Below, piece by piece: positions 23,588 through 36,596 of a DNA stretch of 64,000 nucleotides. A model generated the notes under the pieces. That model was not told the origin of the DNA, did not search any database, and saw nothing but the letters and a program-made list of their open reading frames with translations. Origin of the DNA: Saposhnikovia divaricata (taxonomy: Eukaryota > Streptophyta > Magnoliopsida > Apiales > Apiaceae). Location: positions 186,001 through 250,000 of the forward strand of contig CM071599.1 in assembly GCA_036435485.1 (NCBI GenBank), read 5' to 3'. The position numbers and the translations under genes are program-made. The number at the start of each line of letters is the position of its first letter. Within the stretch, counting starts at the first letter, position 1.

Positions 23588-25784
23588 CAAAGGGGTTAGT
23601 ACACGGGAAATTGTTAAAAATTGAGTCGGACTATTTTGTGGATATTTTTACATATTTTGTTCGTATGGGTTATTGGAATTCAACGAAATTTTATTTAACG
23701 CAATTCGGACTGGAATCGGAGCTGATATGATCGAAACTCGGTTTTCGGAAAATTCTCAAAGGGGTTAGTACATAGGATATTGTTAAAAATCAAGTCGGAC
23801 CATTTTGTGGATATTTTTACATATTTTGTTTCTATGGGTTATTGAAATTCAACAAAATTTTATTTGACGCGGGTCGAACCTGAATCGGAGCTGATATGAT
23901 CGAAACTCGGTTTTCGGAAAATTCTCAAAGGGGTTAGTACACGGGATATTGTTAAAAATCGAGTCGGACCATTTTGTGGATATTTTTACATATTTTGTTC
24001 CTATGGGTTATTGAAATTCAACAAAATTTTATTTGACGCGGGTCGAACCTGAATCGGAGCTGATATGATCGAAACTCGGGTTTCGGAAAATTCTCAAAGT
24101 GGTTAGTACACGGGATATTGTTAAAAACCAAGTCAGACCATTTTGTGGATATTTTTACAAATTTTGTTCCTATGGGTTATTGAAATTCAACAAAATTTTA
24201 TTTGACGCGGGTCGAACCTGAATCGGAGCTGATATGATCGAAACTCGGTTTTCGGATAATCCTCAAAGTGGTTAGTACACGGGATATTGTTAAAAATCGA
24301 GTCGGACCATTTTAGGGATATTTTTACATATTTTGTTCCTATGGGTTATTGGAATTCAACGATATTGTATTTGACGCAATTCGGAACTGAATCGGAGCTG
24401 ATATAGTCAAAACTCGGTTTTTGGATAATCCTCAAAGGGGTTAGTACACGGGAAATTGTTAAAAATTGAGTCGGACCATTTTGTGGATATTTTTACATAT
24501 TTTGTTCCTATGGTTTATTGGAATTCAACGAAATTTTATTTGACGCAATTCGGACCGGAATCGGAGCTGATATGATCGAAACTCGGTTTTTGGAAAATTC
24601 TCAAAGGGGTTAGTACACGGGATATTGTTAAAAATCAAGTCGGACCATTTTGTGGATATTTTTACATATTTTGTTCCTATGTGTTATTGAAATTCAAAAA
24701 AATTTTATTTGACGCGGGTCGAACCTGAATCGGAGCTGATATGATCGAAACTCGGTTTTCGGAAAATTCTCAAAGGGGTTAGTACACGGGATATTGTTAA
24801 AAATCGAGTCGGACCATTTTGTGGATATTTTTACATATTTTGTTCCTATGGGTTATTGAAATTCAACAAAATTTTATTTGACGCGGGTCGAACCTGAATC
24901 GGAGCTGATATGATCGAAACTCGGGTTTCGGAAAATTCTCAAAGGGGTTAGTACACGGGATATTGTTAAAAACCAAGTCAGACCATTTTGTGGATATTTT
25001 TACATGTTTTGTTCCTATGGGTTATTGAAATTCAACAAAATTTTATTTGACCCGGGTCGAACCTGAATCGGAGCTGATATGATCGAAACTCGGTTTTCGG
25101 ATAATCCTCAAAGTGGTTAGTACACGGGATATTGTTAAAAATCGAGTCGGACCATTTTAGGGATATTTTTACATATTTTGTTCCTATGGGTTATTGGAAT
25201 TCAACGATATTGTATTTGACGCAATTCGGAACTGAATCGGAGCTGATATAGTCAAAACTCGGTTTTTGGATAATCCTCAAAGGGGTTAGTACACGGGAAA
25301 TTGTTAAAAATTGAGTCGGACCATTTTGTGGATATTTTTACATATTTTGTTCCTATGGGTTATTGGAATTCAACGAAATTTTATTTGACGCAATTCGGAC
25401 CGGAATCGGAGCTGATATGATCGAAACTCGGTTTTCGGAAAATTCTCAAAGGGGTTAGTACACGGGATATTGTTAAAAATAAAGTCGGACCATTTTGTGG
25501 ATATTTTTACATATTTTGTTCCTATGGGTTATTGAAATTCAACAAAATTTTATTTGACGCGGGTCGAACCTGAATCGGAGCTGATATGATCGAAACTCGG
25601 TTTTCGGATAATCCTCAAAGTGGTTAGTACACGGGATATTGTTAAAAATCGAGTCGGACCATTTTAGGGATATTTTTACATATTTTGTTCCTATGGGTTA
25701 TTGGAATTCAACGATATTGTATTTGACGCAATTCGGAACTGAATAGGAGCTGATATAGTCAAAACTCGGTTTTTGGATAATCCT
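23588..25784 (+). repeat. 13-mer block, copy 2 (2197 bp)
   Basis: Head-to-tail second copy of 21391-23587, sharing the TTCGTATGGG, ACAAATTTTG and GACCCGGGTC marks. Its final C' has GAATAGGAGC where copy 1 has GAAAAGGAGC. Confidence 0.83.
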
Positions 25785-27136
25785 CAAAGGGGTTAGTACA
25801 CGGGAAATTGTTAAAAATTGAGTCGGACTATTTTGTGGATATTTTTACATATTTTGTTCCTATGGTTTATTGGAATTCAACGAAATTTTATTTGACGCAA
25901 TTCGGACCGGAATCGGAGCTGATATGATCGAAACTCGGTTTTTGGAAAATTCTCAAAGGGGTTAGTACACGGGATATTGTTAAAAATCAAGTCGGACCAT
26001 TTTGTGGATATTTTTACATATTTTGTTCCTATGTGTTATTGAAATTCAAAAAAATTTTATTTGACGCGGGTCGAACCTGAATCGGAGCTGATATGATCGA
26101 AACTCGGTTTTCGGAAAATTCTCAAAGGGGTTAGTACACGGGATATTGTTAAAAATCTAGTCGGACCATTTTGTGGATATTTTTACATATTTTGTTCCTA
26201 TGGGTTATTGAAATTCAACAAAATTTTATTTGACGCGGGTCGAACCTGAATCGGAGCTGATATGATCGAAACTCGGGTTTCGGAAAATTCTCAAAGGGGT
26301 TAGTACACGGGATATTGTTAAAAACCAAGTCAGACCATTTTGTGGATATTTTTACATGTTTTGTTCCTACGGGTTATTGAAATTCAACAAAATTTTATTT
26401 GACCCGGGTCGAACCTGAATCGGAGCTGATATGATCGAAACTCGGTTTTCGGATAATCCTCAAAGTGGTTAGTACACGGGATATTGTTAAAAATCGAGTC
26501 GGACCATTTTAGGGATATTTTTACATATTTTGTTCCTATGGGTTATTGGAATTCAACGATATTGTATTTGACGCAATTCGGAACTGAATCGGAGCTGATA
26601 TAGTCAAAACTCGGTTTTTGGATAATCCTCAAAGGGGTTAGTACACGGGAAATTGTTAAAAATTGAGTCGGACCATTTTGTGGATATTTTTACATATTTT
26701 GTTCCTATGGGTTATTGGAATTCAACGAAATTTTATTTGACGCAATTCGGACCGGAATCGGAGCTGATATGATCGAAACTCGGTTTTCGGAAAATTCTCA
26801 AAGGGGTTAGTACACGGGATATTGTTAAAAATAAAGTCGGACCATTTTGTGGATATTTTTACATATTTTGTTCCTATGGGTTATTGAAATTCAACAAAAT
26901 TTTATTTGACGCGGGTCGAACCTGAATCGGAGCTGATATGATCGAAACTCGGTTTTCGGATAATCCTCAAAGTGGTTAGTACACGGGATATTGTTAAAAA
27001 TCGAGTCGGACCATTTTAGGGATATTTTTACATATTTTGTTCCTATGGGTTATTGGAATTCAACGATATTGTATTTGACGCAATTCGGAACTGAATAGGA
27101 GCTGATATAGTCAAAACTCGGTTTTTGGATAATCCT
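24433..27136 (+). repeat. Tandem 8-mer HOR (2 x 1352 bp)
   Basis: Units 24433-25784 and 25785-27136 read A'' B'' D E C A B3 C', i.e. (CABDE)(CAB) in a rotated phase. Shared marks are GGTTTTTGGAAAATTCT, ACATGTTTTG and GACCCGGGTC (25049, 26401). The first monomer of unit 2 is an A'/A'' chimera (GGACTATTTT with ATGGTTTATTGG). Confidence 0.82.
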
Positions 27137-27474
27137 CAAAGGGGTTAGTACACGGGAAATTGTTAAAAATTGAGTCGGACTATTTTGTGGATATTTTTAC
27201 ATATTTTGTTCCTATGGGTTATTGGAATTCAACGAAATTTTATTTAACGCAATTCGGACTGGAATCGGAGCTGATATGATCGAAACTCGGTTTTCGGAAA
27301 ATTCTCAAAGGGGTTAGTACATAGGATATTGTTAAAAATCAAGTCGGACCATTTTGTGGATATTTTTACATATTTTGTTCCTATCGGTTATTGAAATTCA
27401 ACAAAATTTTATTTGACGCGGGTCGAACCTGAATCGAACCTGATATGATCGAAACTCGGTTTTCGGATAATCCT

Positions 27475-29496
27475 CAAAGTGGTTAGTACACGGGATATTG
27501 TTAAAAATCGAGTCGGACCATTTTAGGGATATTTTTACATATTTTGTTCCTATGGGTTATTGGAATTCAACGATATTGTATTTGACGCAATTCGGAACTG
27601 AATCGGAGCTGATATAGTCAAAACTCGGTTTTTGGATAATCCTCAAAGGGGTTAGTACACGGGAAATTGTTAAAAATTGAGTCGGACCATTTTGTGGATA
27701 TTTTTACATATTTTGTTCCTATGGTTTATTGGAATTCAACGAAATTTTATTTGACGCAATTCGGACCGGAATCGGAGCTGATATGATCGAAACTCGGTTT
27801 TCGGAAAATTCTCAAAGGGGTTAGTACACGGGATATTGTTAAAAATCAAGTCGGACCATTTTGTGGATATTTTTACATATTTTGTTCCTATGGGTTATTG
27901 AAATTCAAAAAAATTTTATTTGACGCGGGTCGAACCTGAATCGGAGCTGATACGATCGAAACTCGGTTTTCGGAAAATTCTCAAATAACGTACACGGGAT
28001 ATTGTTAAAAATCGAGTCGGACCATTTTGTGGATATTTTTACATATTTTGTTCCTATGGGTTATTGAAATTCAACAAAATTTTATTTGACGCGGGTCGAA
28101 CCTGAATCGGAGCTGATATGATCGAAACTCGGGTTTCGGAAAATTCTCAAAGGGGTTAGTACACGGGATATTGTTAAAAATCGAGTCGGACCATTTTAGG
28201 GATATTTTTACATATTTTGTTCCTATGGGTTATTGGAATTCAACGATATTGTATTTGACGCAATTCGGAACTGAATCGGAGCTGATATAGTCAAAACTCG
28301 GTTTTTGGATAATCCTCAAAGGGGTTAGTACACGGGAAATTGTTAAAAATAGAGTCGGACCATTTTGTGGATATTTTTACATATTTTGTTCCTATCGGTT
28401 ATTGAAATTCAACAAAATTTTATTTGACGCGGGTCGAACCTGAATCGAAGCTGATATGATCGAAACTCGGTTTTCGGATAATCCTCAAAGTGGTTAGTAC
28501 ACGGGATATTGTTAAAAATCGAGTCGGACCATTTTAGGGATATTTTTACATATTTTGTTCCTATGGGTTATTGGAATTCAACGATATTGTATTTGACGCA
28601 ATTCGGAACTGAATCGGAGCTGATATAGTCAAAACTCGGTTTTTGGATAATCCTCAAAGGGGTTAGTACACGGGAAATTGTTAAAAATTGAGTCGGACCA
28701 TTTTGTGGATATTTTTACATATTTTGTTCCTATGGTTTATTGGAATTCAACGAAATTTTATTTGACGCAATTCGGACCGGAATCGGAGCTGATATGATCG
28801 AAACTCGGTTTTCGGAAAATTCTCAAAGGGGTTAGTACACGGGATATTGTTAAAAATCAAGTCGGACCATTTTGTGGATATTTTTACATATTTTGTTCCT
28901 ATGGGTTATTGAAATTCAAAAAAAATTTATTTGACGCGGGTCGAACCTGAATCGGAGCTGATATGATCGAAACTCGGTTTTCGGAAAATTCTCAAATAAC
29001 GTACACGGGATATTGTTAAAAATCGAGTCGGACCATTTTGTGGATATTTTTACATATTTTGTTCCTATGGGTTATTGAAATTCAACAAAATTTTATTTGA
29101 CGCGGGTCGAACCTGAATCGGAGCTGATATGATCGAAACTCGGGTTTCGGAAAATTCTCAAAGGGGTTAGTACACGGGATATTGTTAAAAACCAAGTCAG
29201 ACCATTTTGTGGATATTTTTACATATTTTGTTCCTATGGGTTATTGAAATTCAACAAAATTTTATTTGACCCGGGTCGAACCTGAATCGGAGCTGATATG
29301 ATCGAAACTCGGTTTTCGGATAATCCTCAAAGTGGTTAGTACACGGGATATTGTTAAAAATCGAGTTGGACCATTTTAGGGATATTTTTACATATTTTGT
29401 TCCTATGGGTTATTGGAATTCAACGATATTGTATTTGACGCAATTCGGAACTGAATCGGAGCTGATATAGTCAAAACTCGGTTTTTGGATAATCCT
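27475..29496 (+). repeat. Tandem 6-mer block (2 x 1011 bp) with a shared 3-bp loss
   Basis: Units begin at 27475 and 28486 and both contain a 166-bp D monomer in which CAAATAACGTACACGGG replaces CAAAGGGGTTAGTACACGGG (27982-28147, 28993-29158). Because the rare lesion is shared at a 1011-bp offset, the copies descend from one duplication. Chimeras D/C (28148-28316) and A/B4 (28317-28485) close the first unit; the second goes on with E instead. Confidence 0.8.
28148..28485 (+). repeat. Two consecutive chimeric monomers (D/C, A/B4)
   Basis: 28148-28316 starts CAAAGGGG with AATCGAG but has ATTTTAGGG and a full C tail. 28317-28485 starts as A (GGGAAATTG, AATAGAG) and ends as B4 (CTATCGGTTATTGAAATTC). 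Confidence 0.75.
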
Positions 29497-30172
29497 CAAA
29501 GGGGTTAGTACACGGGAAAATGTTAAAAATTGAGTCGGACCATTTTGTGGATATTTTTACATATTTTGTTCCTATGGGTTATTGGAATTCAACGAAATTT
29601 TATTTGACGCAATTCGGACCGGAATCGGAGCTGATATGATCGAAACTCGGTTTTCGGAAAATTCTCAAAGGGGTTAGTACACGGGATATTGTTAAAAATA
29701 AAGTCGGACCATTTTGTGGATATTTTTACATATTTTGTTCCTGTGGGTTATTGAAATTCAACAAAATTTTATTTGACGCGGGTCGAACCTGAATCGGAGC
29801 TGATATGATCGAAACTCGGTTTTCGGATAATCCTCAAAGTGGTTAGTACACGGGATATTGTTAAAAATCGAGTCGGACCATTTTAGGGATATTTTTACAT
29901 ATTTTGTTCCTATGGGTTATTGGAATTCAACGATATTGTATTTGACGCAATTCGGAACTGAATAGGAGCTGATATAGTCAAAACTCGGTTTTTGGATAAT
30001 CCTCAAAGGGGTTAGTACACGGGAAATTGTTAAAAATTGAGTCGGACTATTTTGTGGATATTTTTACATATTTTGTTCCTATGGGTTATTGGAATTCAAC
30101 GAAATTTTATTTAACGCAATTCGGATTGGAATCGGAGCTGATATGATCGAAACTCGGTTTTCGGAAAATTCT

Positions 30173-32200
30173 CAAAGGGGTTAGTACATAGGATATTGTT
30201 AAAAATCAATTCGGACCATTTTGTGGATATTTTTACATATTTTGTTCCTATCGGTTATTGAAATTCAACAAAATTTTATTTGACGCGGGTCGAACCTGAA
30301 TCGGAGCTGATATGATCGAAACTCGGTTTTCGGATAATCCTCAAAGTGGTTAGTACACGGGATATTGTTAAAAATCGAGTCGGACCATTTTAGGGATATT
30401 TTTACATATTTTGTTCCAATGGGTTATTGGAATTCAACGATATTGTATTTGACGCAATTCGGAACTGAATCGGAGCTGATATAGTCAAAACTCGGTTTTT
30501 GGATAATCCTCCAAGGGGTTAGTACACGGGAAATTGTTAAAAATTGAGTCGGACCATTTTGTGGATATTTTTACATATTTTGTTCCTATGGTTTATTGGA
30601 ATTCAACGAAATTTTATTTGACGCAATTCGGACCGGAATCGGAGCTGATATGATCGAAACTCGGTTTTCGGAAAATTCTCAAAGGGGTTAGTACACGGGA
30701 TATTGTTAAAAATCAAGTCGGACCATTTTGTGGATATTTTTACATATTTTGTTCCAATGGGTTATTGAAATTCAAAAAAATTTTATTTGACGCGGGTCGA
30801 ACCTGAATCGGAGCTGATATGATCGAAACTCGGTTTTCGGAAAATTCTCAAAGGGGTTAGTACACGGGATATTGTTAAAAATCGAGTCGGACCATTTTGT
30901 GGATATTTTTACATATTTTGTTCCTATGGGTTATTGAAATTCAACAAAATTTTATTTGACGCGGATCGAACCTGAATCGGAGCTGATATGATCGAAACTC
31001 GGGTTTCGGAAAATTCTCAAAGGGGTTAGTACACGGGATATTGTTAAAAACCAAGTCAGACCATTTTGTGGATATTCTTACATATTTTGTTCCTATGGGT
31101 TATTGAAATTTAACAAAATTTTATTTGACGCGGGTCGAACCTGAATCGGAGCTGATATGATCGAAACTCGGTTTTCGGATAATCCTCAAAGTGGTTAGTA
31201 CACGGGATATTGTTAAAAATCGAGTCGGACCATTTTAGGGATATTTTTACATATTTTGTTCCTATGGGTTATTGGAATTCAACGATATTGTATTTGACGC
31301 AATTCGGAACTGAATCGGAGCTGATATAGTCAAAACTCGGTTTTTGGATAATCCTCAAAGGGGTTAGTACACGGGAAATTGTTAAAAATTGAGTCGGACC
31401 ATTTTGTGGATATTTTTACATATTTTGTTCCTATGGGTTATTGGAATTCAACGATATTGTATTTGACGCAATTCGGAACTGAATCGGAGCTGATATAGTC
31501 AAAACTCGGTTTTTGGATAATCCTCAAAGGGGTTAGTACACGGGAAATTGTTAAAAATTGAGTCGGACCATTTTGTGGATATTTTTACATATTTTGTTCC
31601 TATGGGTTATTGGAATTCAACGAAATTTTATTTGACGCAATTCGGACCGGAATCGGAGCTGATATGATCGAAACTCGGTTTTCGGAAAATTCTCAAAGGG
31701 GTTAGTACACGGGATATTGTTAAAAATAAAGTCGGACCATTTTGTGGATATTTTTACATATTTTGTTCCTATGGGTTATTGAAATTCAACAAAATTTTAT
31801 TTGACGCGGGTCGAACCTGAATCGGAGCTGATATGATCGAAACTCGGTTTTCGGATAATCCTCAAAGTGGTTAGTACACGGGATATTGTTAAAAATCGAG
31901 TCGGACCATTTTAGGGATATTTTTACATATTTTGTTCCTATGGGTTATTGGAATTCAATGATATTGTATTTGACGCAATTCGGAACTGAATAGGAGCTGA
32001 TATAGTCAAAACTCGGTTTTTGGATAATCCTCAAAGGGGTTAGTACACGGGAAATTGTTAAAAATTGAGTCGGACTATTTTGTGGATATTTTTACATATT
32101 TTGTTCCTATGGGTTATTGGAATTCAACGAAATTTTATTTAACGCAATTCGGACTGGAATCGGAGCTGATATGATCGAAACTCGGTTTTCGGAAAATTCT
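30173..32200 (+). repeat. 12-mer HOR unit (2028 bp)
   Basis: From one ACATAGG-type B4 monomer to the next is 12 monomers, because an A/C chimera at 31356-31524 (A head GGGAAATTG, C tail GATATTGTATTTG and GATATAGTC) adds one monomer to the usual 11. Confidence 0.8.
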
Positions 32201-34059
32201 CAAAGGGGTTAGTACATAGGATATTGTTAAAAATCAAGTCGGACCATTTTGTGGATATTTTTACATATTTTGTTCCTATCGGTTATTGAAATTCAACAAA
32301 ATTTTATTTGACGCGGGTCGAACCTGAATCGGAGCTGATATGATCGAAACTCGGTTTTCGGATAATCCTCAAAGTGGTTAGTACACGGGATATTGTTAAA
32401 AATCGAGTCGGACCATTTTAGGGATATTTTTACATACTTTGTTCCTATGGGTTATTGGAATTCAACGATATTGTATTTGACGCAATTCGGAACTGAATCG
32501 GAGGTGATATAGTCAAAACTCGGTTTTTGGATAATCCTCAAAGGGGTTAGTACACGGGAAATTGTTAAAAATTGAGTCGGACCATTTTGTGGATATTTTT
32601 ACATATTTTGTTCCTATGGGTTATTGGAATTCAACGAAATTTTATTTGACGCAATTCGGACCGAAATCGGAGCTGATATGATCGAAACTCGGTTTTCGGA
32701 AAATTCTCAAAGGGGTTAGTACACGGGATATTGTTAAAAATCAAGTCGGACCATTTTGTGGATATTTTTACATATTTTGTTCCTATGGGTTATTGAAATT
32801 CAAAAAAAATTTATTTGACGCGGGTCGAACCTGAATCGGAGCTGATATGATCGAAACTCGGTTTTCGGAAAATTCTCAAAGGGGTTAGTACACGGGATAT
32901 TGTTAAAAATCGAGTCGGACCATTTTGTGGATATTTTTACATATTTTGTTCCTATGGGTTATTGAAATTCAACAAAATTTTATTTGACGCGGGTCGAACC
33001 TGAATCGGAGCTGATATGATCGAAACTCGGGTTTCGGAAAATTCTCAAAGGGGTTAGTACACGGGATATTGTTAAAAACCAAGTCAGACCATTTTGTGGA
33101 TATTTTTACATATTTTGTTCCTATGGGTTATTGAAATTCAACAAAATTTTATTTGACCCGGGTCGAACCTGAATCGGAGCTGATATGATCGAAACTCGGT
33201 TTTCGGATAATCCTCAAAGTGGTTAGTACACGGGATATTGTTAAAAATCGAGTTGGACCATTTTAGGGATATTTTTACATATTTTGTTCCTATGGGTTAT
33301 TGGAATTCAACGATATTGTATTTGACGCAATTCGGAACTGAATCGGAGCTGATATAGTCAAAACTCGGTTTTTGGATAATCCTCAAAGGGGTTAGTACAC
33401 GGGAAATTGTTAAAAATTGAGTCGGACCATTTTGTGGATATTTTTACATATTTTGTTCCTATGGGTTATTGGAATTCAACGAAATTTTATTTGACGCAAT
33501 TCGGACCGGAATCGGAGCTGATATGATCGAAACTCGGTTTTCGGAAAATTCTCAAAGGGGTTAGTACACGGGATATTGTTAAAAATAAAGTCGGACCATT
33601 TTGTGGATATTTTTACATATTTTGTTCCTATGGGTTATTGAAATTCAACAAAATTTTATTTGACGCGGGTCGAACCTGAATCGGAGCTGATATGATCGAA
33701 ACTCGGTTTTCGGATAATCCTCAAAGTGGTTAGTACACGGGATATTGTTAAAAATCGAGTCGGACCATTTTAGGGATATTTTTACATATTTTGTTCCTAT
33801 GGGTTATTGGAATTCAACGATATTGTATTTGACGCAATTCGGAACTGAATAGGAGCTGATATAGTCAAAACTCGGTTTTTGGATAATCCTCAAAGGGGTT
33901 AGTACACGGGAAATTGTTAAAAATTGAGTCGGACTATTTTGTGGATATTTTTACATATTTTGTTCCTATGGGTTATTGGAATTCAACGAAATTTTATTTA
34001 ACGCAATTCGGACTGGAATCGGAGCTGATATGATCGAAACTCGGTTTTCGGAAAATTCT

Positions 34060-36596
34060 CAAAGGGGTTAGTACATAGGATATTGTTAAAAATCAATTCG
34101 GACCATTTTGTGGATATTTTTACATATTTTGTTCCTATCGGTTATTGAAATTCAACAAAATTTTATTTGACGCGGGTCGAACCTGAATCGGAGCTGATAT
34201 GATCGAAACTCGGTTTTCGGATAATCCTCAAAGTGGTTAGTACACGGGATATTGTTAAAAATCGAGTCGGACCATTTTAGGGATATTTTTACATATTTTG
34301 TTCCAATGGGTTATTGGAATTCAACGATATTGTATTTGACGCAATTCGGAACTGAATCGGAGCTGATATAGTCAAAACTCGGTTTTTGGATAATCCTCCA
34401 AGGGGTTAGTACACGGGAAATTGTTAAAAATTGAGTCGGACCATTTTGTGGATATTTTTACATATTTTGTTCCTATGGTTTATTGGAATTCAACGAAATT
34501 TTATTTGACGCAATTCGGACCGGAATCGGAGCTGATATGATCGAAACTCGGTTTTCGGAAAATTCTCAAAGGGGTTAGTACACGGGATATTGTTAAAAAT
34601 CAAGTCGGACCATTTTGTGGATATTTTTACATATTTTGTTCCTATGGGTTATTGAAATTCAAAAAAATTTTATTTGACGCGGGTCGAACCTGAATCGGAG
34701 CTGATATGATCGAAACTCGGTTTTCGGAAAATTCTCAAAGGGGTTAGTACACGGGATATTGTTAAAAATCGAGTCGGACCATTTTGTGGATATTTTTACA
34801 TATTTTGTTCCTATGGGTTATTGAAATTCAACAAAATTTTATTTGACGCGGGTCGAACCTGAATCGGAGCTGATATGATCGAAACTCGGGTTTCGGAAAA
34901 TTCTCAAAGGGTGGTTAGTACACGGGATATTGTTAAAAACCAAGTCAGACCATTTTGTGGATATTCTTACATATTTTGTTCCTATGGGTTATTGAAATTC
35001 AACAAAATTTTATTTGACGCGGGTCGAACCTGAATCGGAGCTGATATGATCGAAACTCGGTTTTCGGATAATCCTCAAAGTGGTTAGTACACGGGATATT
35101 GTTAAAAATCGAGTCGGACCATTTTAGGGATATTTTTACATATTTTGTTCCTATGGGTTATTGGAATTCAACGATATTGTATTTGACGCAATTCGGAACT
35201 GAATCGGAGCTGATATAGTCAAAACTCGGTTTTTGGATAATCCTCAAAGGGGTTAGTACACGGGAAATTGTTAAAAATTGAGTCGGACCATTTTATGGAT
35301 ATTTTTACATATTTTGTTCCTATGGGTTATTGGAATTCAACGAAATTTTATTTGACGCAATTCGGACCGGAATCGAAGCTGATATGATCGAAACTCGGTT
35401 TTCGGAAAATTCTCAAAGGGGTTAGTACACGGGATATTGTTAAAAATAAAGTCGGACCATTTTGTGGATATTTTTACATATTTTGTTCCTATGGGTTATT
35501 GAAATTCAACAAAATTTTATTTGACGCGGGTCGAACCTGAATCGGAGCTGATATGATCGAAACTCGGGTTTCGGAAAATTCTCAAAGGGGTTAGTACACG
35601 GGATATTGTTAAAAACCAAGTCAGACCATTTTGTGGATATTTTTACATATTTTGTTCCTATGGGTTATTGAAATTCAACAAAATTTTATTTGACCCGGGT
35701 CGAACCTGAATCGGAGCTGATATGATCGAAACTCGGTTTTCGGATAATCCTCAAAGTGGTTAGTACACGGGATATTGTTAAAAATCGAGTTGGACCATTT
35801 TAGGGATATTTTTACATATTTTGTTCCTATGGGTTATTGGAATTCAACGATATTGTATTTGACGCAATTCGGAACTGAATCGGAGCTGATATAGTCAAAA
35901 CTCGGTTTTTGGATAATCCTCAAAGGGGTTAGTACACGGGAAATTGTTAAAAATTGAGTCGGACCATTTTGTGGATATTTTTACATATTTTGTTCCTATG
36001 GGTTATTGGAATTCAACGAAATTTTATTTGACGCAATTCGGACCGGAATCGGAGCTGATATGATCGAAACTCGGTTTTCGGAAAATTCTCAAAGGGGTTA
36101 GTACACGGGATATTGTTAAAAATAAAGTCGGACCATTTTGTGGATATTTTTACATATTTTGTTCCTATGGGTTATTGAAATTCAACAAAATTTTATTTGA
36201 CGCGGGTCGAACCTGAATCGGAGCTGATATGATCGAAACTCGGTTTTCGGATAATCCTCAAAGTGGTTAGTACACGGGATATTGTTAAAAATCGAGTCGG
36301 ACCATTTTAGGGATATTTTTACATATTTTGTTCCTATGGGTTATTGGAATTCAACGATATTGTATTTGACGCAATTCGGAACTGAATAGGAGCTGATATA
36401 GTCAAAACTCGGTTTTTGGATAATCCTCAAAGGGGTTAGTACACGGGAAATTGTTAAAAATTGAGTCGGACTATTTTGTGGATATTTTTACATATTTTGT
36501 TCCTATGGGTTATTGGAATTCAACGAAATTTTATTTAACGCAATTCGGACTGGAATCGGAGCTGATATGATCGAAACTCGGTTTTCGGAAAATTCT
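34060..36596 (+). repeat. 15-mer unit (2537 bp) with 2-bp insertion
   Basis: Order B4 C'' A'' B'' D E C A B3/D E C A B3 C' A'. The E monomer at 34905-35075 reads CAAAGGGTGGTTAG, two bases longer than normal. The B3 at 35414-35582 has a D tail (CTCGGGTTTCGG) leading to a second E, which shows where the extra monomers came in. Confidence 0.8.
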
